A DNA stretch of 64,000 nucleotides, taken from the NCBI RefSeq assembly GCF_001544555.2, contig NZ_FCOK02000042.1, forward strand, positions 1 through 64,000, given 5' to 3'. Positions 8,687 to 17,275 of this stretch are shown here, one piece after another. A program made the translations under genes and the position numbers. The notes below the pieces were generated by a model that searched no databases, was not told the DNA's origin, and worked only from the letters and a program-made list of their open reading frames with translations. Within the stretch, counting starts at the first letter, position 1, and each line of letters opens with the position of its first letter. Source of the stretch: Caballeronia udeis. GTDB taxonomy: Bacteria; Pseudomonadota; Gammaproteobacteria; Burkholderiales; Burkholderiaceae.

Positions 8687-8735
8687 AAACTGGTTTATTC
8701 TGTAGAGCCAGTTTGAATCACTTTTACTGAACCAG
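8687..8735. promoter_or_regulatory. Candidate MocR operator between paiB-like and mocR-like genes
   Basis: A perfect 7-bp inverted repeat AAACTGG (8687-8693) / CCAGTTT (8708-8714) lies in the 121-base divergent gap. A third related half-site, GAACCAG, sits at 8729-8735 just before the MocR start codon. MocR/GntR proteins typically bind such repeated half-sites to repress themselves and the divergent gene. Confidence 0.45.
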
Positions 8736-8739
8736 AATC

Positions 8740-10251
8740 ATGGCGCGAACTCCCCTTGTGTTAGACATTCCTGCACTCGGCGCACTCGAACGAGGCGCGG
8801 GAAACCTGTCCGGCCAGTTGGCGCAACTACTGCGTGAGGCAATACACAGGGCAGAAATCAGGCCCGGCGACGCTGTGCCGTCCACCCGGCTGCTCGCCGC
8901 TTCCTTGAACGTTGCGCGTGGGACGGTGGTGGAGGCCTACGAGCAACTGATCGCCGAGGGCTTTCTGGAGTCGCAAAGAGGGGCGGCCACACGCGTTGCC
9001 GAGGCGTTGTCGGAGGCGGGAGCGCGGGTTCGCAAAGCGCACACCGCTCGCGGGCAACCAGCGCGGACCAGCTTGCCTGAACCGGCGGCGCGCTTTGCCC
9101 AGGTGGCGCGCGAATTCAGCCCCTTGCCGCAGGTGCCATTTGCTATCTCGGTCCCCGTTGGCCTGACGGCGCCTGCCGATATCTGGCGGCGGCTTGGCAA
9201 CCGTGTGCGTGCCAAAGGGCCGGGCGCGCCAGCCGGTTACGACGATCCGAAAGGCGCGCTGCCGCTGCGTGAAGCCATTGCTGCCTACGCGCGCAAGTCG
9301 CGGTCGGTGCGCTGCGAAGCAGGCCAGGTCATCATCACCAGCGGAACGCAGCAGGGCTTGTATCTCGCGAGTCAGGTATTGCTGGGCGCGAAGGATCAGG
9401 CGTGGGTGGAAGATCCTGCGTACCGCGGTATCACTGCCACGCTCGAGAATAACGGTCGGGGCAGTGCAATGATCCGGGTGCCGGTGGACGACGAGGGCAT
9501 TGATGTTGACGCAGGCATCCGGCAAGCGCCGCACGCGAAAGTGGCGTTCGTGACGCCGTCGCATCAGTATCCGCTCGGCATGCCGCTGAGCATGGCGAGA
9601 CGTAGCGCGATACTGGCATGGGCACGTACAAACAATGCATGGGTAGTCGAAGACGACTACGACAGCGAGTTCCGGTACGAGGGTTATCCGTTCCCGTCGC
9701 TGCATGGCTCGGAGCCTGACCGGGTGGTCTACCTTGGCACGTTCAGCAAGATCCTGTTCCCTTCGCTGCGACTCGGTTATGTCATCGCGCCGCACGATCT
9801 GTCCGATGCATTCTGCGGCGCGCGCGTCCTGATGGACCGCCATCCGCCGACTGCGGATCAGCATGTTCTCGCGGCGTTCATGGCGGATGGACACCTCGAG
9901 CGGCACATCAGGCGGGTTCGCAATGTGTATGCGAACCATCGGGCACAGCTTATTGCCGCCATCGACAGTCTGCTGCCTCCCGAGGTGGCATGGGTGCAGC
10001 CCGGCGACCAGGGCATGCATCTGGTTCTCTGGCTCGAGGAAAGCCTGGATGACCGCGAGGTGGTGGCAATGGCCGCGCGAGCCGGCGTAGCGGTACGAGC
10101 GGTATCACCCATGTTCTCGCCGGGGAAGGGCCGGCCCGGCCTGGTTCTCGGATTCGGCGGATTCAGCAACGAACAAATGCAGACCGCCGCTCAGCGGCTC
10201 GCGGCAGTCATCACCGACGCCATGAGATCAGGCATGAGACGACGCGTGTAA
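8740..10251 (+). CDS. MocR-family (GntR/aminotransferase) regulator
   Basis: 503 residues with two parts. Residues about 20-90 are a GntR winged helix (AQLLREAIHRAEIRPGDAVP, STRLLAASLNVARGTVVEAY). Residues about 130-500 form a fold-type I aminotransferase domain with the PLP lysine in YLGTFSKILFPSLRLGY and the cofactor region VVEDDYDSEFRYEG. MocR proteins use PLP or its adducts as ligands, for example PdxR, TauR and GabR. The neighbouring PaiB-type gene suggests a pyridoxal or flavin-related response, but no biosynthetic target is present to decide it. The start is the ATG at 8740. Confidence 0.9.
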   Translation: MARTPLVLDIPALGALERGAGNLSGQLAQLLREAIHRAEIRPGDAVPSTRLLAASLNVARGTVVEAYEQLIAEGFLESQRGAATRVAEALSEAGARVRKAHTARGQPARTSLPEPAARFAQVAREFSPLPQVPFAISVPVGLTAPADIWRRLGNRVRAKGPGAPAGYDDPKGALPLREAIAAYARKSRSVRCEAGQVIITSGTQQGLYLASQVLLGAKDQAWVEDPAYRGITATLENNGRGSAMIRVPVDDEGIDVDAGIRQAPHAKVAFVTPSHQYPLGMPLSMARRSAILAWARTNNAWVVEDDYDSEFRYEGYPFPSLHGSEPDRVVYLGTFSKILFPSLRLGYVIAPHDLSDAFCGARVLMDRHPPTADQHVLAAFMADGHLERHIRRVRNVYANHRAQLIAAIDSLLPPEVAWVQPGDQGMHLVLWLEESLDDREVVAMAARAGVAVRAVSPMFSPGKGRPGLVLGFGGFSNEQMQTAAQRLAAVITDAMRSGMRRRV

Positions 10252-10341
10252 ATGCTGCGGCTCCCACCTGCTTGATATCGGCAAGCGCGGCGGGTCGCAG
10301 CTTCGCGCGTCGATACGCATCCCTCCTTCCAGATTTCTCGC

Positions 10342-10371
10342 TTGACAAAGTAACAGACCTGTCCGTACTAT
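10342..10371 (+). promoter_or_regulatory. Sigma70-like promoter with TetR operator, upstream of the MaoC gene
   Basis: TTGACA (10342-10347) and TACTAT (10366-10371) are spaced by 18 bases. The spacer carries GTAACAGACCTGTCCGTAC (10350-10368), nearly the same as the dyad at 12685-12704 beside the TetR gene. The same context TTGACAAAGTAACAGAC occurs at both loci, so the TetR protein at 12050 probably represses both. The 150 bases between promoter and MaoC gene contain a 36-codon frame (10399-10509) without a ribosome site, which I do not call. Confidence 0.6.
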
Positions 10372-10524
10372 AAAAATTAGTTACAGCTTAGTCACTTTAT
10401 GGAAATTAGCCATGCGGGTGAAGGAAGAGATTTTCTCAGGCGGTCCCGGGACGTCGTCAATGTCGAGAGCGGGGAAGGTTTCGCGCTCGCGTTCGAAACC
10501 AGTATGTAAAGCCGGGGCAGGGTC

Positions 10525-10992
10525 ATGAATCAGTTGAGCGAGCGCTATCTGGAAGATTTTGCAGTGGGGCAGACGTTCGGTTCAGGGCGGTTGCGCATGG
10601 AGAAGGAACGGATCCTCGCGTTCGCTGCCGAATTCGATCCACAGCCGTTCCACCTCGATGAGGCGGCGGCGCGTCACTCCATTTTCGGCGGACTGGCCGC
10701 GAGCGGCTGGCATACGGCTGCCGTGACCATGCGCTTGATGGTTGAGAGCGACCTTAAGCCGGCGGGCGGTTTCATTGGCGCCGGCCTCGACGAGTGCCGC
10801 TGGCCGCGGCCAGTGCGCCCCGGTGACGAGTTACGTGTGGAGTGCGAAGTGATCGAGGTGCGGCCGTCAAAGTCCCGTCCGGAGCAGGGCCTGATCAAGC
10901 TCCGAACGACCACGCTGAACCAGGATAACGAGGCCGTGCTGGTGCACGTGGTCAACATGGTCGTGCCGCGCCGCAATCAACATTCGCGTTGA
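10525..10992 (+). CDS. MaoC-family dehydratase (hot-dog fold)
   Basis: 155 residues with the MaoC hydratase signature. [20 protein letters not shown] contains the catalytic Asp-His pair of the R-hydratase motif, followed by [19 protein letters not shown]. These enzymes add or remove water from enoyl-CoA thioesters in the cytosol. The ATG at 10525 follows GGGGCAGG. The gene is first in a likely pair with the NAD(P)-dependent reductase at 11087 (94 bases between). A TetR-type operator lies in its promoter. The acyl-CoA substrate cannot be told. Confidence 0.85.
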   Translation: MNQLSERYLEDFAVGQTFGSGRLRMEKERILAFAAEFDPQPFHLDEAAARHSIFGGLAASGWHTAAVTMRLMVESDLKPAGGFIGAGLDECRWPRPVRPGDELRVECEVIEVRPSKSRPEQGLIKLRTTTLNQDNEAVLVHVVNMVVPRRNQHSR

Positions 10993-11086
10993 TACCGCAA
11001 AGCGGGATTGCACGGCAAGGTGTCCGGCCGTGTCGCTACAAGCGCGTGTTGCCACAAGCATCAACCGCCGTGGCACAGGAGTGAAT

Positions 11087-11965
11087 ATGGACATCGGTTT
11101 CATCGGCCTGGGTGTCATGGGACAGCCCATGGCGCTCAATCTGGCCCGCGCAGGCACACCACTTATTGTCTGGAATCGCTCCGTTGACAAATGCGAGCCT
11201 TTGCGAGCGGCGAGCGCAACCGTCGCAACGAATCCTGCCGAGATATTCGAACGGGCTCGCGTGGTATTCCTGATGCTGGTCGACGGCGACGCGATCGACG
11301 TCTCCCTCGGCCGAGGCACGTCGCAGTTCAGAGTGAACGTTGCGCACCACACCATCGTCAACATGGGGACAACCTCGCCCGACTACTCGCGCGGACTCGA
11401 AACCGACATCCGCAATGTGGGCGGCACCTATGTGGAAGCGCCCGTTTCGGGCTCGCGCAAGCCCGCCGAGGCCGGCCAGCTCGTGGCAATGCTGGCGGGC
11501 GAAGACGCAGCCGTCGAAAGCATCCGCCCTCTGCTCGGCCCAATGTGCCAGCAGGCGATTGTGTGCGGTCCGGTTCCGAGCGGGCTTCTCATGAAGCTCG
11601 CGGTGAACCTGTTTCTGATGACCACGGTCGCCGGCCTTGCGGAAGCGGCTCATTTTGCCGAACGGCATGGTCTGGACATGCAGCAGTTCCGCGCTATTGT
11701 CGACGCCGGTCAGATGGCGAGCGACATCTCACGCGTGAAAATTCTCAAGCTGGTGATGCGTGACTTCGATGTCCAGGGATCGATCACCAATGTGCTGGAG
11801 GTTAATCGATTGATTGCGGAAGCGGCCAGGGAAGCCGGGGTCGCGTCGCCGCTATTGGATGTCTGCTACGCGCTATTCGGTGAGACGCAGGCGTTGGGGC
11901 ACGGGCAGTCCGACATCGCAGCCGTCCTCCACGCACTCGAGGCAAGAACCGATTCCAGTAGATGA
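11087..11965 (+). CDS. 3-hydroxyisobutyrate dehydrogenase-like NAD(P)-dependent oxidoreductase
   Basis: 292 residues. The N-terminal Rossmann domain begins [20 protein letters not shown] with the beta-hydroxyacid dehydrogenase signature. [20 protein letters not shown] gives the substrate loop, and the catalytic lysine is in [12 protein letters not shown]. An all-alpha C-terminal domain follows. The family includes 3-hydroxyisobutyrate dehydrogenase, tartronate semialdehyde reductase and succinic semialdehyde reductases. The ATG at 11087 follows AGGAG; the open frame from 11030 lacks one. It is paired with the MaoC gene under the TetR-type operator, which fits branched acyl-CoA or aldehyde clearance. 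Confidence 0.85.
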   Translation: MDIGFIGLGVMGQPMALNLARAGTPLIVWNRSVDKCEPLRAASATVATNPAEIFERARVVFLMLVDGDAIDVSLGRGTSQFRVNVAHHTIVNMGTTSPDYSRGLETDIRNVGGTYVEAPVSGSRKPAEAGQLVAMLAGEDAAVESIRPLLGPMCQQAIVCGPVPSGLLMKLAVNLFLMTTVAGLAEAAHFAERHGLDMQQFRAIVDAGQMASDISRVKILKLVMRDFDVQGSITNVLEVNRLIAEAAREAGVASPLLDVCYALFGETQALGHGQSDIAAVLHALEARTDSSR

Positions 11966-12049
11966 TCATTCGTACTACTGCGCTTGCCCCTGGTTGCGTG
12001 ACAGGGCCAGGCAGCGCGCCACTTGTCGCCGGATTGCTTCGCCGAAATG

Positions 12050-12643
12050 CTAAGCCAACAGTTTCATGACGGCGTCGACGAGGTAGTCCTTCAGATCAGC
12101 CGATTTTTCCATCAGGCCGGTGACGTACGCGCCGTTGATGAGCAGTGCGATCTGAGACGCGGTACGGTCGGGGTCCTTGACGCCCAGTTTGCCAACGATG
12201 GTTGCAAGCCTGGCCCGCATTTCATCCTTGTTATTCCGGGCGATGACCCGGCCAGGATGGCTGTCGTCAGGAAATTCCGTCACCAGGTTCAGAAACGGGC
12301 AGCCGCGATAAGCGGGTCTCCCGATCCGTTCCACTATTCCGGACAGCAGCGCCTCTAGCAAAGCGCGCGGGTCGTCGGGGTGCCGCTCCTCGGTGCGATC
12401 CCACCACGCCCAGAATGACCGATCTTTTTCGGCGGCGAAAGCGGCGATCAAATCGTCCTTGGAGCCAAACAGGCGATAAAGACTGGTCTTCGACACACCG
12501 GATTGCTCGACGACCGTGTCAACACCGATGGCGCGGATCCCCTCGCGGTAGAACAACTCGCTTGCCGTCGCGAGGATACGCTCGCGCGCGCTCACTTCGC
12601 CCTTCAGCGGGGCGCCCCGACGGGGTCGGGCTTCTGCCTTCAT
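12050..12643 (-). CDS. TetR/AcrR-family transcriptional repressor
   Basis: 197 residues. The TetR helix-turn-helix occupies about residues 20-65 (RERILATASELFYREGIRAI, VVEQSGVSKTSLYRLFGSKD). The C-terminal ligand domain includes GCPFLNLVTEFPDDSHP, as in AcuR/RutR-like members that sense small electrophiles or acyl compounds. ATG at 12643 with AGGAG ten bases upstream is preferred over the TTG at 12652. It is divergent from the MDR-family reductase at 12748 and shares with it an overlapping promoter and dyad. The same dyad recurs in front of the MaoC gene, so it is probably a small regulon repressor. Confidence 0.88.
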   Translation of the reverse strand: MKAEARPRRGAPLKGEVSARERILATASELFYREGIRAIGVDTVVEQSGVSKTSLYRLFGSKDDLIAAFAAEKDRSFWAWWDRTEERHPDDPRALLEALLSGIVERIGRPAYRGCPFLNLVTEFPDDSHPGRVIARNNKDEMRARLATIVGKLGVKDPDRTASQIALLINGAYVTGLMEKSADLKDYLVDAVMKLLA

Positions 12644-12676
12644 ATTCGCCAAGCTCCTCTCGTTTCCATTTTCTGA

Positions 12677-12730
12677 TTGACAAAGTAACAGACTTGTCTG
12701 TAACGTTCAAGTAAGTAACAGGTCTGTAAC
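12677..12730. promoter_or_regulatory. Overlapping divergent promoters with TetR operators
   Basis: On + strand TTGACA (12677-12682) precedes the reductase gene. On the minus strand TTGAAC (12705-12710) and TACTTT (12682-12687), 17 bases apart, form a good promoter for the TetR gene. GTAACAGAC-TT-GTCTGTAAC (12685-12704) covers both. A second, more compact copy GTAACAGGTCTGTAAC follows at 12715-12730. Binding at the first would block both genes at once. Confidence 0.65.
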
Positions 12731-12747
12731 TTTAAAAGAGGATGATC

Positions 12748-13719
12748 ATGCGTGCGATCGAGGCAAAAGCTTTCTCGGGCTATGGCGGGCTGCGGCAGTC
12801 CGAATTGCCCAAGCCGCAACCGGCAACGGACAGGGTGCTCGTCCGGGTCACGGCAGCCGGTGTCACGCCGCTCGATCACACGATCCTGTCGGGTGGACAT
12901 CCTCGAGTCAGCGCGCCGCTGGTGCTCGGCAATGAGGGCGCGGGTGTCATCGAGGATGCCGGCGATTCCGGTCTCGCGGTGGGAAGCCGCGTCATGTTCA
13001 CCGGGCCTTATGGCGTTGCCGAGAACGGCACGTGGCAAGAGTGGCTGCTGGTGAAACCTGAACATCTGGCGCTCGTGCCCGACTCGATCGACGATGTCGT
13101 CGCGGCCAGCCTTCCAGTGGCTTACCTGACGGCTCAGATCACGCTGACGCAAGCCGGATTCAAGCCCGGCATGACGGTGCTGGCTCCGGGGATCGGCGGG
13201 TCGGTCGGCAACGCGACCTATCAGCTCGCTCGGGCGCAGGGCTCGGCCAAGGTGATCTCGACGGCCGGCAGTGCGGCGAAAGCCGCCAGGGCGAGCGAGT
13301 TGGGCTTCGAAGACGTGATCGATCTCTCCACGGAAGCGCTCGCGGACGGCGTTCGCCGGATTACGACCGGCAAGGGCGTCGATATCGTCATCGAGAGCAT
13401 TGGCGGGACTGTAACGAGTGAGGCGCTGAGCAGCCTCGCTAACGGCGGTGTCCTGACTACCTTAGGCTATTCGGCCGGACGCAAAACCACGATTGATGTG
13501 ACGGACCTGATCTGGAAACGCGCACGGATGGCCGGTTTCTCCCTGTTCGCCCAATCAGCGGTCACGATTGCCGCGGCGTGGCAGGACATTCTCCCGCTGA
13601 TCGCCGGCGAATCCGTCAAGCCGATCGTCGAGCGGGTCTACCCCCTCGCCGATGCGGGCGAAGCCCTGCGTCACCTGATAGAGGACCGCCCGTTTGGCAA
13701 AGTCATTTTGACGATCTGA
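12748..13719 (+). CDS. Zinc-independent MDR/quinone oxidoreductase-like alcohol dehydrogenase
   Basis: 323 residues of the medium-chain dehydrogenase superfamily, with a GroES-like N-terminal half (residues about 10-120) and a Rossmann half. The nucleotide-binding region is VLAPGIGGSVGNATYQLARA. No cysteine-rich structural zinc loop and no catalytic Cys/His pair are visible, which points to the quinone reductase/enoyl reductase branch using NADPH. The second ATG (12748) is six bases after GAGG, whereas the first (12742) abuts it. It is the main divergent target of the TetR repressor and is followed by an SDR and a GST, a set that fits electrophile detoxification. Confidence 0.82.
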   Translation: MRAIEAKAFSGYGGLRQSELPKPQPATDRVLVRVTAAGVTPLDHTILSGGHPRVSAPLVLGNEGAGVIEDAGDSGLAVGSRVMFTGPYGVAENGTWQEWLLVKPEHLALVPDSIDDVVAASLPVAYLTAQITLTQAGFKPGMTVLAPGIGGSVGNATYQLARAQGSAKVISTAGSAAKAARASELGFEDVIDLSTEALADGVRRITTGKGVDIVIESIGGTVTSEALSSLANGGVLTTLGYSAGRKTTIDVTDLIWKRARMAGFSLFAQSAVTIAAAWQDILPLIAGESVKPIVERVYPLADAGEALRHLIEDRPFGKVILTI

Positions 13720-13841
13720 CCGGCAAGTCTATACGTAGGGTACCTAATTAAATAGCTAATCCTGCCGATACTCTGTGATCGTCATTGTTTTTCAGATTGA
13801 GCCGGGCGGCTCCGCCGCCCATCGAGGAATAGGAGGATTTT

Positions 13842-14582
13842 ATGTCGTTTGCCAAGGCTGTAGTTGTGGGTGTCGGTGCAGAGGATGGTCTTGGAGCGGC
13901 CATAAGCCGTTGCTACGCAGCCAACGGTCATCACGTCATGGTCGCCGGCCGCACGCTCGAAAAAGTGGAGAAGGTTGCAGCCACGATCCGGCGCAACGGT
14001 GGCCGCGCGAGCGCCCATGCCGTCGACACAACGCAGGAAGAGGATGTCATCCGGCTGTTCGATGCTGCAATGGCCGACGACGCGGATGGCGCTCCTGCCG
14101 ACCTGGTCACCTATAACGCCGGCAAGAATATGAAGATCGATTTTCGGCAGATGGACGCCTCGACGTTCGAGGACTTCTGGCGAATGAACACGCTCGGCGG
14201 ATTCCTGGTGGGCCGTGAGGCGGCGCGGCGCTTCGCGCCGCTCGGTCGCGGCTCCGTCCTCTTCACCGGGGCCACGGGATCGCTTCGCGGCATGCCTGGT
14301 TTTGCGCAATTCGCCGCGAGCAAGGCGGGTCTGCGCATGATCTCGCAGAGCATGGCGCGCGAGTTCGGACCACAGGGCATTCATGTCGCGCACGTCATTG
14401 TTGACGGCGCGATCGATGGCGAGCGGGTGCGCTCGCTGTTTCCCGGCGCCTTCGAGCAGCTCGGCGAGAACGGCATGCTCAACACTTCGGCGATCGCTGA
14501 GGTTTATTGGCAACTCTATTGCCAGCACCCGTCCGCCTGGACGCAGGAACTGGATGTCCGCCCGTTCAAAGAACAGTTCTGA
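13842..14582 (+). CDS. SDR-family protein with Phe in place of the catalytic Tyr
   Basis: 246 residues. The dinucleotide site is VVVGVGAEDGLGAAIS. The usual YxxxK is replaced by F157-A-A-S-K161 in GFAQFAASKAGLRMISQS, and the catalytic Ser position is also not canonical (FTGATGS). The rest is intact, including FGPQGIHVAHVIVDGAIDG. Related SDRs that start with VVVGVG appear to share this Phe, so it may be a subgroup trait rather than damage. A good AGGAGG-like site (ATAGGAGGA) precedes the ATG. It follows the MDR reductase by 122 bases and leads into the GST, so it is likely part of the TetR-controlled group. Confidence 0.82.
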   Translation: MSFAKAVVVGVGAEDGLGAAISRCYAANGHHVMVAGRTLEKVEKVAATIRRNGGRASAHAVDTTQEEDVIRLFDAAMADDADGAPADLVTYNAGKNMKIDFRQMDASTFEDFWRMNTLGGFLVGREAARRFAPLGRGSVLFTGATGSLRGMPGFAQFAASKAGLRMISQSMAREFGPQGIHVAHVIVDGAIDGERVRSLFPGAFEQLGENGMLNTSAIAEVYWQLYCQHPSAWTQELDVRPFKEQF

Positions 14583-14615
14583 TGTTTTGAAACCAACGAT
14601 GACATGGAGAAGACA

Positions 14616-15227
14616 ATGAAACTTGTGGGCCCCTGGATTTCCGGATTTACGCGCCGGACCGCTATCACAATGAAGCTGCTCGGAATTCCATTCGAGCATC
14701 TCGACCTCAACGCTTATACCGACAAGGAAGCGGTTCGACGCTACAGCCCGATGGGCAAGGTGCCGGCGCTTGCTCTGGATAACGGCGAAATCCTGATCGA
14801 TAGCGGCGGCATCATTGACATGTTGCACGAGATGGTGGGACCCGAGAAGGCTCTCATCCCGCAGTCCGGCGCCCCGCGTCTCAAGGCGTTGCAACTCATC
14901 GGGATCGGCACTGCCATCTATCCGAAGCTCACTGCCTTGTACGACGAAAGCCTGCGGCCGGAAAACTACCGCCTGCAGTCCGCGATAGAGGGCTTCGTCG
15001 AACAGGTGATGATTGGGTTCAGGATGCTTGAGGAGGAGGCCGGAGACGGCTGGTATGTGAACGACACGCTCAGCCAGGCCGACATCATGGCCGTTGTCTG
15101 CTATCAGGCGGCCGCTCAATTTATCCTCCCCGGGGTTGCCACCGCGGAGAGCTTTCCGCGCCTGGCGGCGTTGTCCGAGCGCGCGATGAAGATCAACGCC
15201 TTCGCATCCACCGTGCCGCATCTCTAG
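14616..15227 (+). CDS. Glutathione S-transferase
   Basis: 203 residues. An N-terminal thioredoxin-like domain (KLVGPWISGFTRRTAITMKL, then YSPMGKVPALALDNGEILID with the cis-Pro and the Glu/Asp-Ser glutathione contact at LIDSGGI) is followed by an all-helical domain containing LSQADIMAVVCYQAAAQF. The active residue at the start of helix 1 is in WISGFTRR. The ATG at 14616 follows GGAG with proper spacing; an earlier ATG at 14604 has no site. It lies 33 bases after the SDR and is presumably co-transcribed with it. A cytosolic conjugating enzyme is expected. Confidence 0.88.
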   Translation: MKLVGPWISGFTRRTAITMKLLGIPFEHLDLNAYTDKEAVRRYSPMGKVPALALDNGEILIDSGGIIDMLHEMVGPEKALIPQSGAPRLKALQLIGIGTAIYPKLTALYDESLRPENYRLQSAIEGFVEQVMIGFRMLEEEAGDGWYVNDTLSQADIMAVVCYQAAAQFILPGVATAESFPRLAALSERAMKINAFASTVPHL

Positions 15228-15816
15228 ACACCTCATCTGGCCCGGTTGTGGTCCGTTCAAGCCGATGCGTATCATTATTTCCTCTTGCTCTTCATGAAAA
15301 GAAAGGAAGGTGAGATGCATCACAAATTTGTCATACGGACCGCTACCTGAAGCTCGGCGCAGGAAAGATCGGCGGAAAGGAGTCGACCGTCATTCCTGGA
15401 CGATTCTTTCCAATCTTGCGTATGACGATCTGATCTCAATACGTCTATTACGTGTTGTCCCCTGCCGGAATTCTCCGCTTCCGCCCAGCAATTCATTTGC
15501 TACACTTGATCGGGAAGCAGACCGGTCTGGCGCGCGGTCCGACCCCGATGGCGGGTGAGTTGCGGATCAACTCGACTCCCTTTGACAGCATCAATTTCCG
15601 CGCATTCAACACCCATCCGGGCAAAGAGAGAAGGGCCTCACGACTCAGTGTAAGCAGTTCACGAATTCGTTGGCCGGCAATTCGCCATGAAGCGGCTGAC
15701 CGACTCGACAACTCGAGTACGTTGACGTTTTTTCTGTTCATGGATCTGGCGCCACGATCGCAGGCGCAAGCGTCGGTCCTTCCTCGCAGGCCATGAAATA
15801 GTGCGGAGGTGGCGCC
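15228..15816. other. Long intergenic stretch, no supported gene
   Basis: Between the GST and the aldo/keto reductase I find no recognisable gene. An AAGGAAGGTGAG ribosome site precedes an 11-codon frame at 15315-15350 (MHHKFVIRTAT). It could be a leader peptide or the start of a lost gene. Frames at 15452-15796 and on the minus strand at 15493-15741 have no family resemblance and lack start signals. The stretch is probably degraded sequence. Confidence 0.5.
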
Positions 15817-16758
15817 ATGATTGAGTCTTCCGATTTCCGGAGCAAAAAGTTAGTGCTTAATCATGGAGGCGGCCGTATGCCCGCGCTCGGATTTGGCACG
15901 CTGATCCCCGATCCAGCTACGACCACCAGTGCTACCAGAGACGCGCTGGAAGCAGGTTATCGACACTTCGATTGTGCCGAGCGATATCGGAACGAGCGCG
16001 AGGTGGGCGAGGCGCTGCGGACAGGGCTTGGTGCCGGAGGGCTCGCACGCGAAGAGATCTTCGTGACCACGAAATTGTGGAACTCCAATCATCGGCCCGA
16101 GCGTGTCGAACCGGCTTTCGAGGCAAGTCTTGAAAGGCTCAGGCTCGACTATCTTGATCTCTATCTGATACACACTCCGTTTGCATTTCAACCGGGAGAC
16201 GAGCAGGACCCGCGCGATGAAAATGGCGATGTCATCTACGACAAAGGCGTGACTTTGCTGGACACGTGGGGAGCGATGGAAGATCTCGTCGACCATGGAC
16301 GATGCCGGGCCATCGGACTGTCTGACATCGGCCTGGACGAATTGCGGCCGCTCTATGAATCGGCACGAATCAAGCCGGCGGTGGTGCAGGTCGAAGCACA
16401 TCCGTATCTTCCAGAAACGGAACTGCTGGAATTCTGCAAGGAGAGAGAGATAGTGTTTTTGGCCTTTGCGCCATTGGGTCACGGAATCAGGCCGGGCCCG
16501 CTTGAGGATCCGGTCATCTCGCAGATCGCCGCACGAATTGGAAAGACGCCGGCACAGGTGCTGCTTGCCTGGGCGGTCCAGCGTGGCGGGGCTTTGCTTA
16601 CCACCCCCAAGAATGTGGCCCGCGCGCGCGAGAATTTCGATGTCTCCGCGCTTCCGCCAGACGCGTTCGACAAGATCAACCGGATCCAGACGAGGCAGAG
16701 GTTCAACGAAGTCGTCAAGACCGGCAGCCCCGGGTTTATTCCGCGCCGTACTGAATAG
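15817..16758 (+). CDS. Aldo/keto reductase
   Basis: 313 residues forming a (beta/alpha)8 NADPH-dependent carbonyl reductase. The catalytic tetrad is visible: D52 and Y57 in HFDCAERYRNEREVGEAL, K86 in TTKLWNSN, and H119 in LYLIHTPF. The second family signature region is CRAIGLSDIGLDEL, and the cofactor loop near LLTTPKNVARARENFDVS is normal. The typical length is 270-330. The ATG follows GGAGG. The small NTF2-like gene lies 30 bases downstream and is likely co-transcribed. The physiological aldehyde or ketone is unknown. Confidence 0.88.
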   Translation: MIESSDFRSKKLVLNHGGGRMPALGFGTLIPDPATTTSATRDALEAGYRHFDCAERYRNEREVGEALRTGLGAGGLAREEIFVTTKLWNSNHRPERVEPAFEASLERLRLDYLDLYLIHTPFAFQPGDEQDPRDENGDVIYDKGVTLLDTWGAMEDLVDHGRCRAIGLSDIGLDELRPLYESARIKPAVVQVEAHPYLPETELLEFCKEREIVFLAFAPLGHGIRPGPLEDPVISQIAARIGKTPAQVLLAWAVQRGGALLTTPKNVARARENFDVSALPPDAFDKINRIQTRQRFNEVVKTGSPGFIPRRTE

Positions 16759-16788
16759 ACAGACGTGAACGGTATCAGGAGGCGCTCC

Positions 16789-17172
16789 ATGCAGGAAGAA
16801 GAAATACGTGAAGCCCTGAATGCTCACTGGCAGGCGTCGGCGGCCGGCGATCTCGACGCAGAACACGATATTTACGATGACGAGGCCGTCTGTGACTATC
16901 CCCAATCAGGTGAACGAATCATTGGGCGATTCAATTTGCAGGCACTGCGGAGTCATCATCCAGATAAGCCGTCGGGTTTCGAGGTCAGGCGAATTCAAGG
17001 AGAAGGTAATCTCTGGATCACGGAATACGCCATCACCTATCAGGGACGAGCGGCTTACACGGTAAGCATCATGGAGTTCTGCAACGGCAAGGTCCTTCAC
17101 GAGACCCAGTATTTTTCGGAGCCTTTTGAAGCACCGGGTTGGCGGAGTCAGTGGGTTGAGAAAATTGCGTGA
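16789..17172 (+). CDS. SnoaL/NTF2-like small protein
   Basis: 127 residues with the cone-shaped NTF2-like pattern: an N-terminal helix (EEIREALNAHWQASAAGDLD), the strand/turn motif DDEAVCDYPQSGERIIGRFN, and alternating strands to the end. Members are hydrolases, isomerases or delivery proteins, and many are uncharacterised. The ATG at 16789 directly follows AGGAGG; the open frame from 16765 does not. It is coupled to the upstream aldo/keto reductase, so a role around that enzyme's product is plausible. Confidence 0.7.
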   Translation: MQEEEIREALNAHWQASAAGDLDAEHDIYDDEAVCDYPQSGERIIGRFNLQALRSHHPDKPSGFEVRRIQGEGNLWITEYAITYQGRAAYTVSIMEFCNGKVLHETQYFSEPFEAPGWRSQWVEKIA

Positions 17173-17275
17173 TATGGCCTGACCTTGCCGATCGGGCCGC
17201 CTCGTCTCAATTGAAGTACGCAATAGTGGCTGTGAAATTCTCGGCACTTCTGATTGTTCGTTAATGCTTGATCGG

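Noticed and set aside
8827-10020. 397-codon minus-strand frame inside the MocR gene
   Set aside because: Antisense mirror of a clear regulator gene; Arg-rich composition and no family.
10399-10509. 36-codon frame between the TetR-type promoter and the MaoC gene
   Set aside because: No ribosome site and no family; it is more likely an untranslated leader.
13782-15323. 513-codon open frame on the minus strand across the SDR and GST genes
   Set aside because: It mirrors two well-supported + strand genes in GC-rich sequence, its product has no family resemblance and is Arg/His-rich, and it has no ribosome site.
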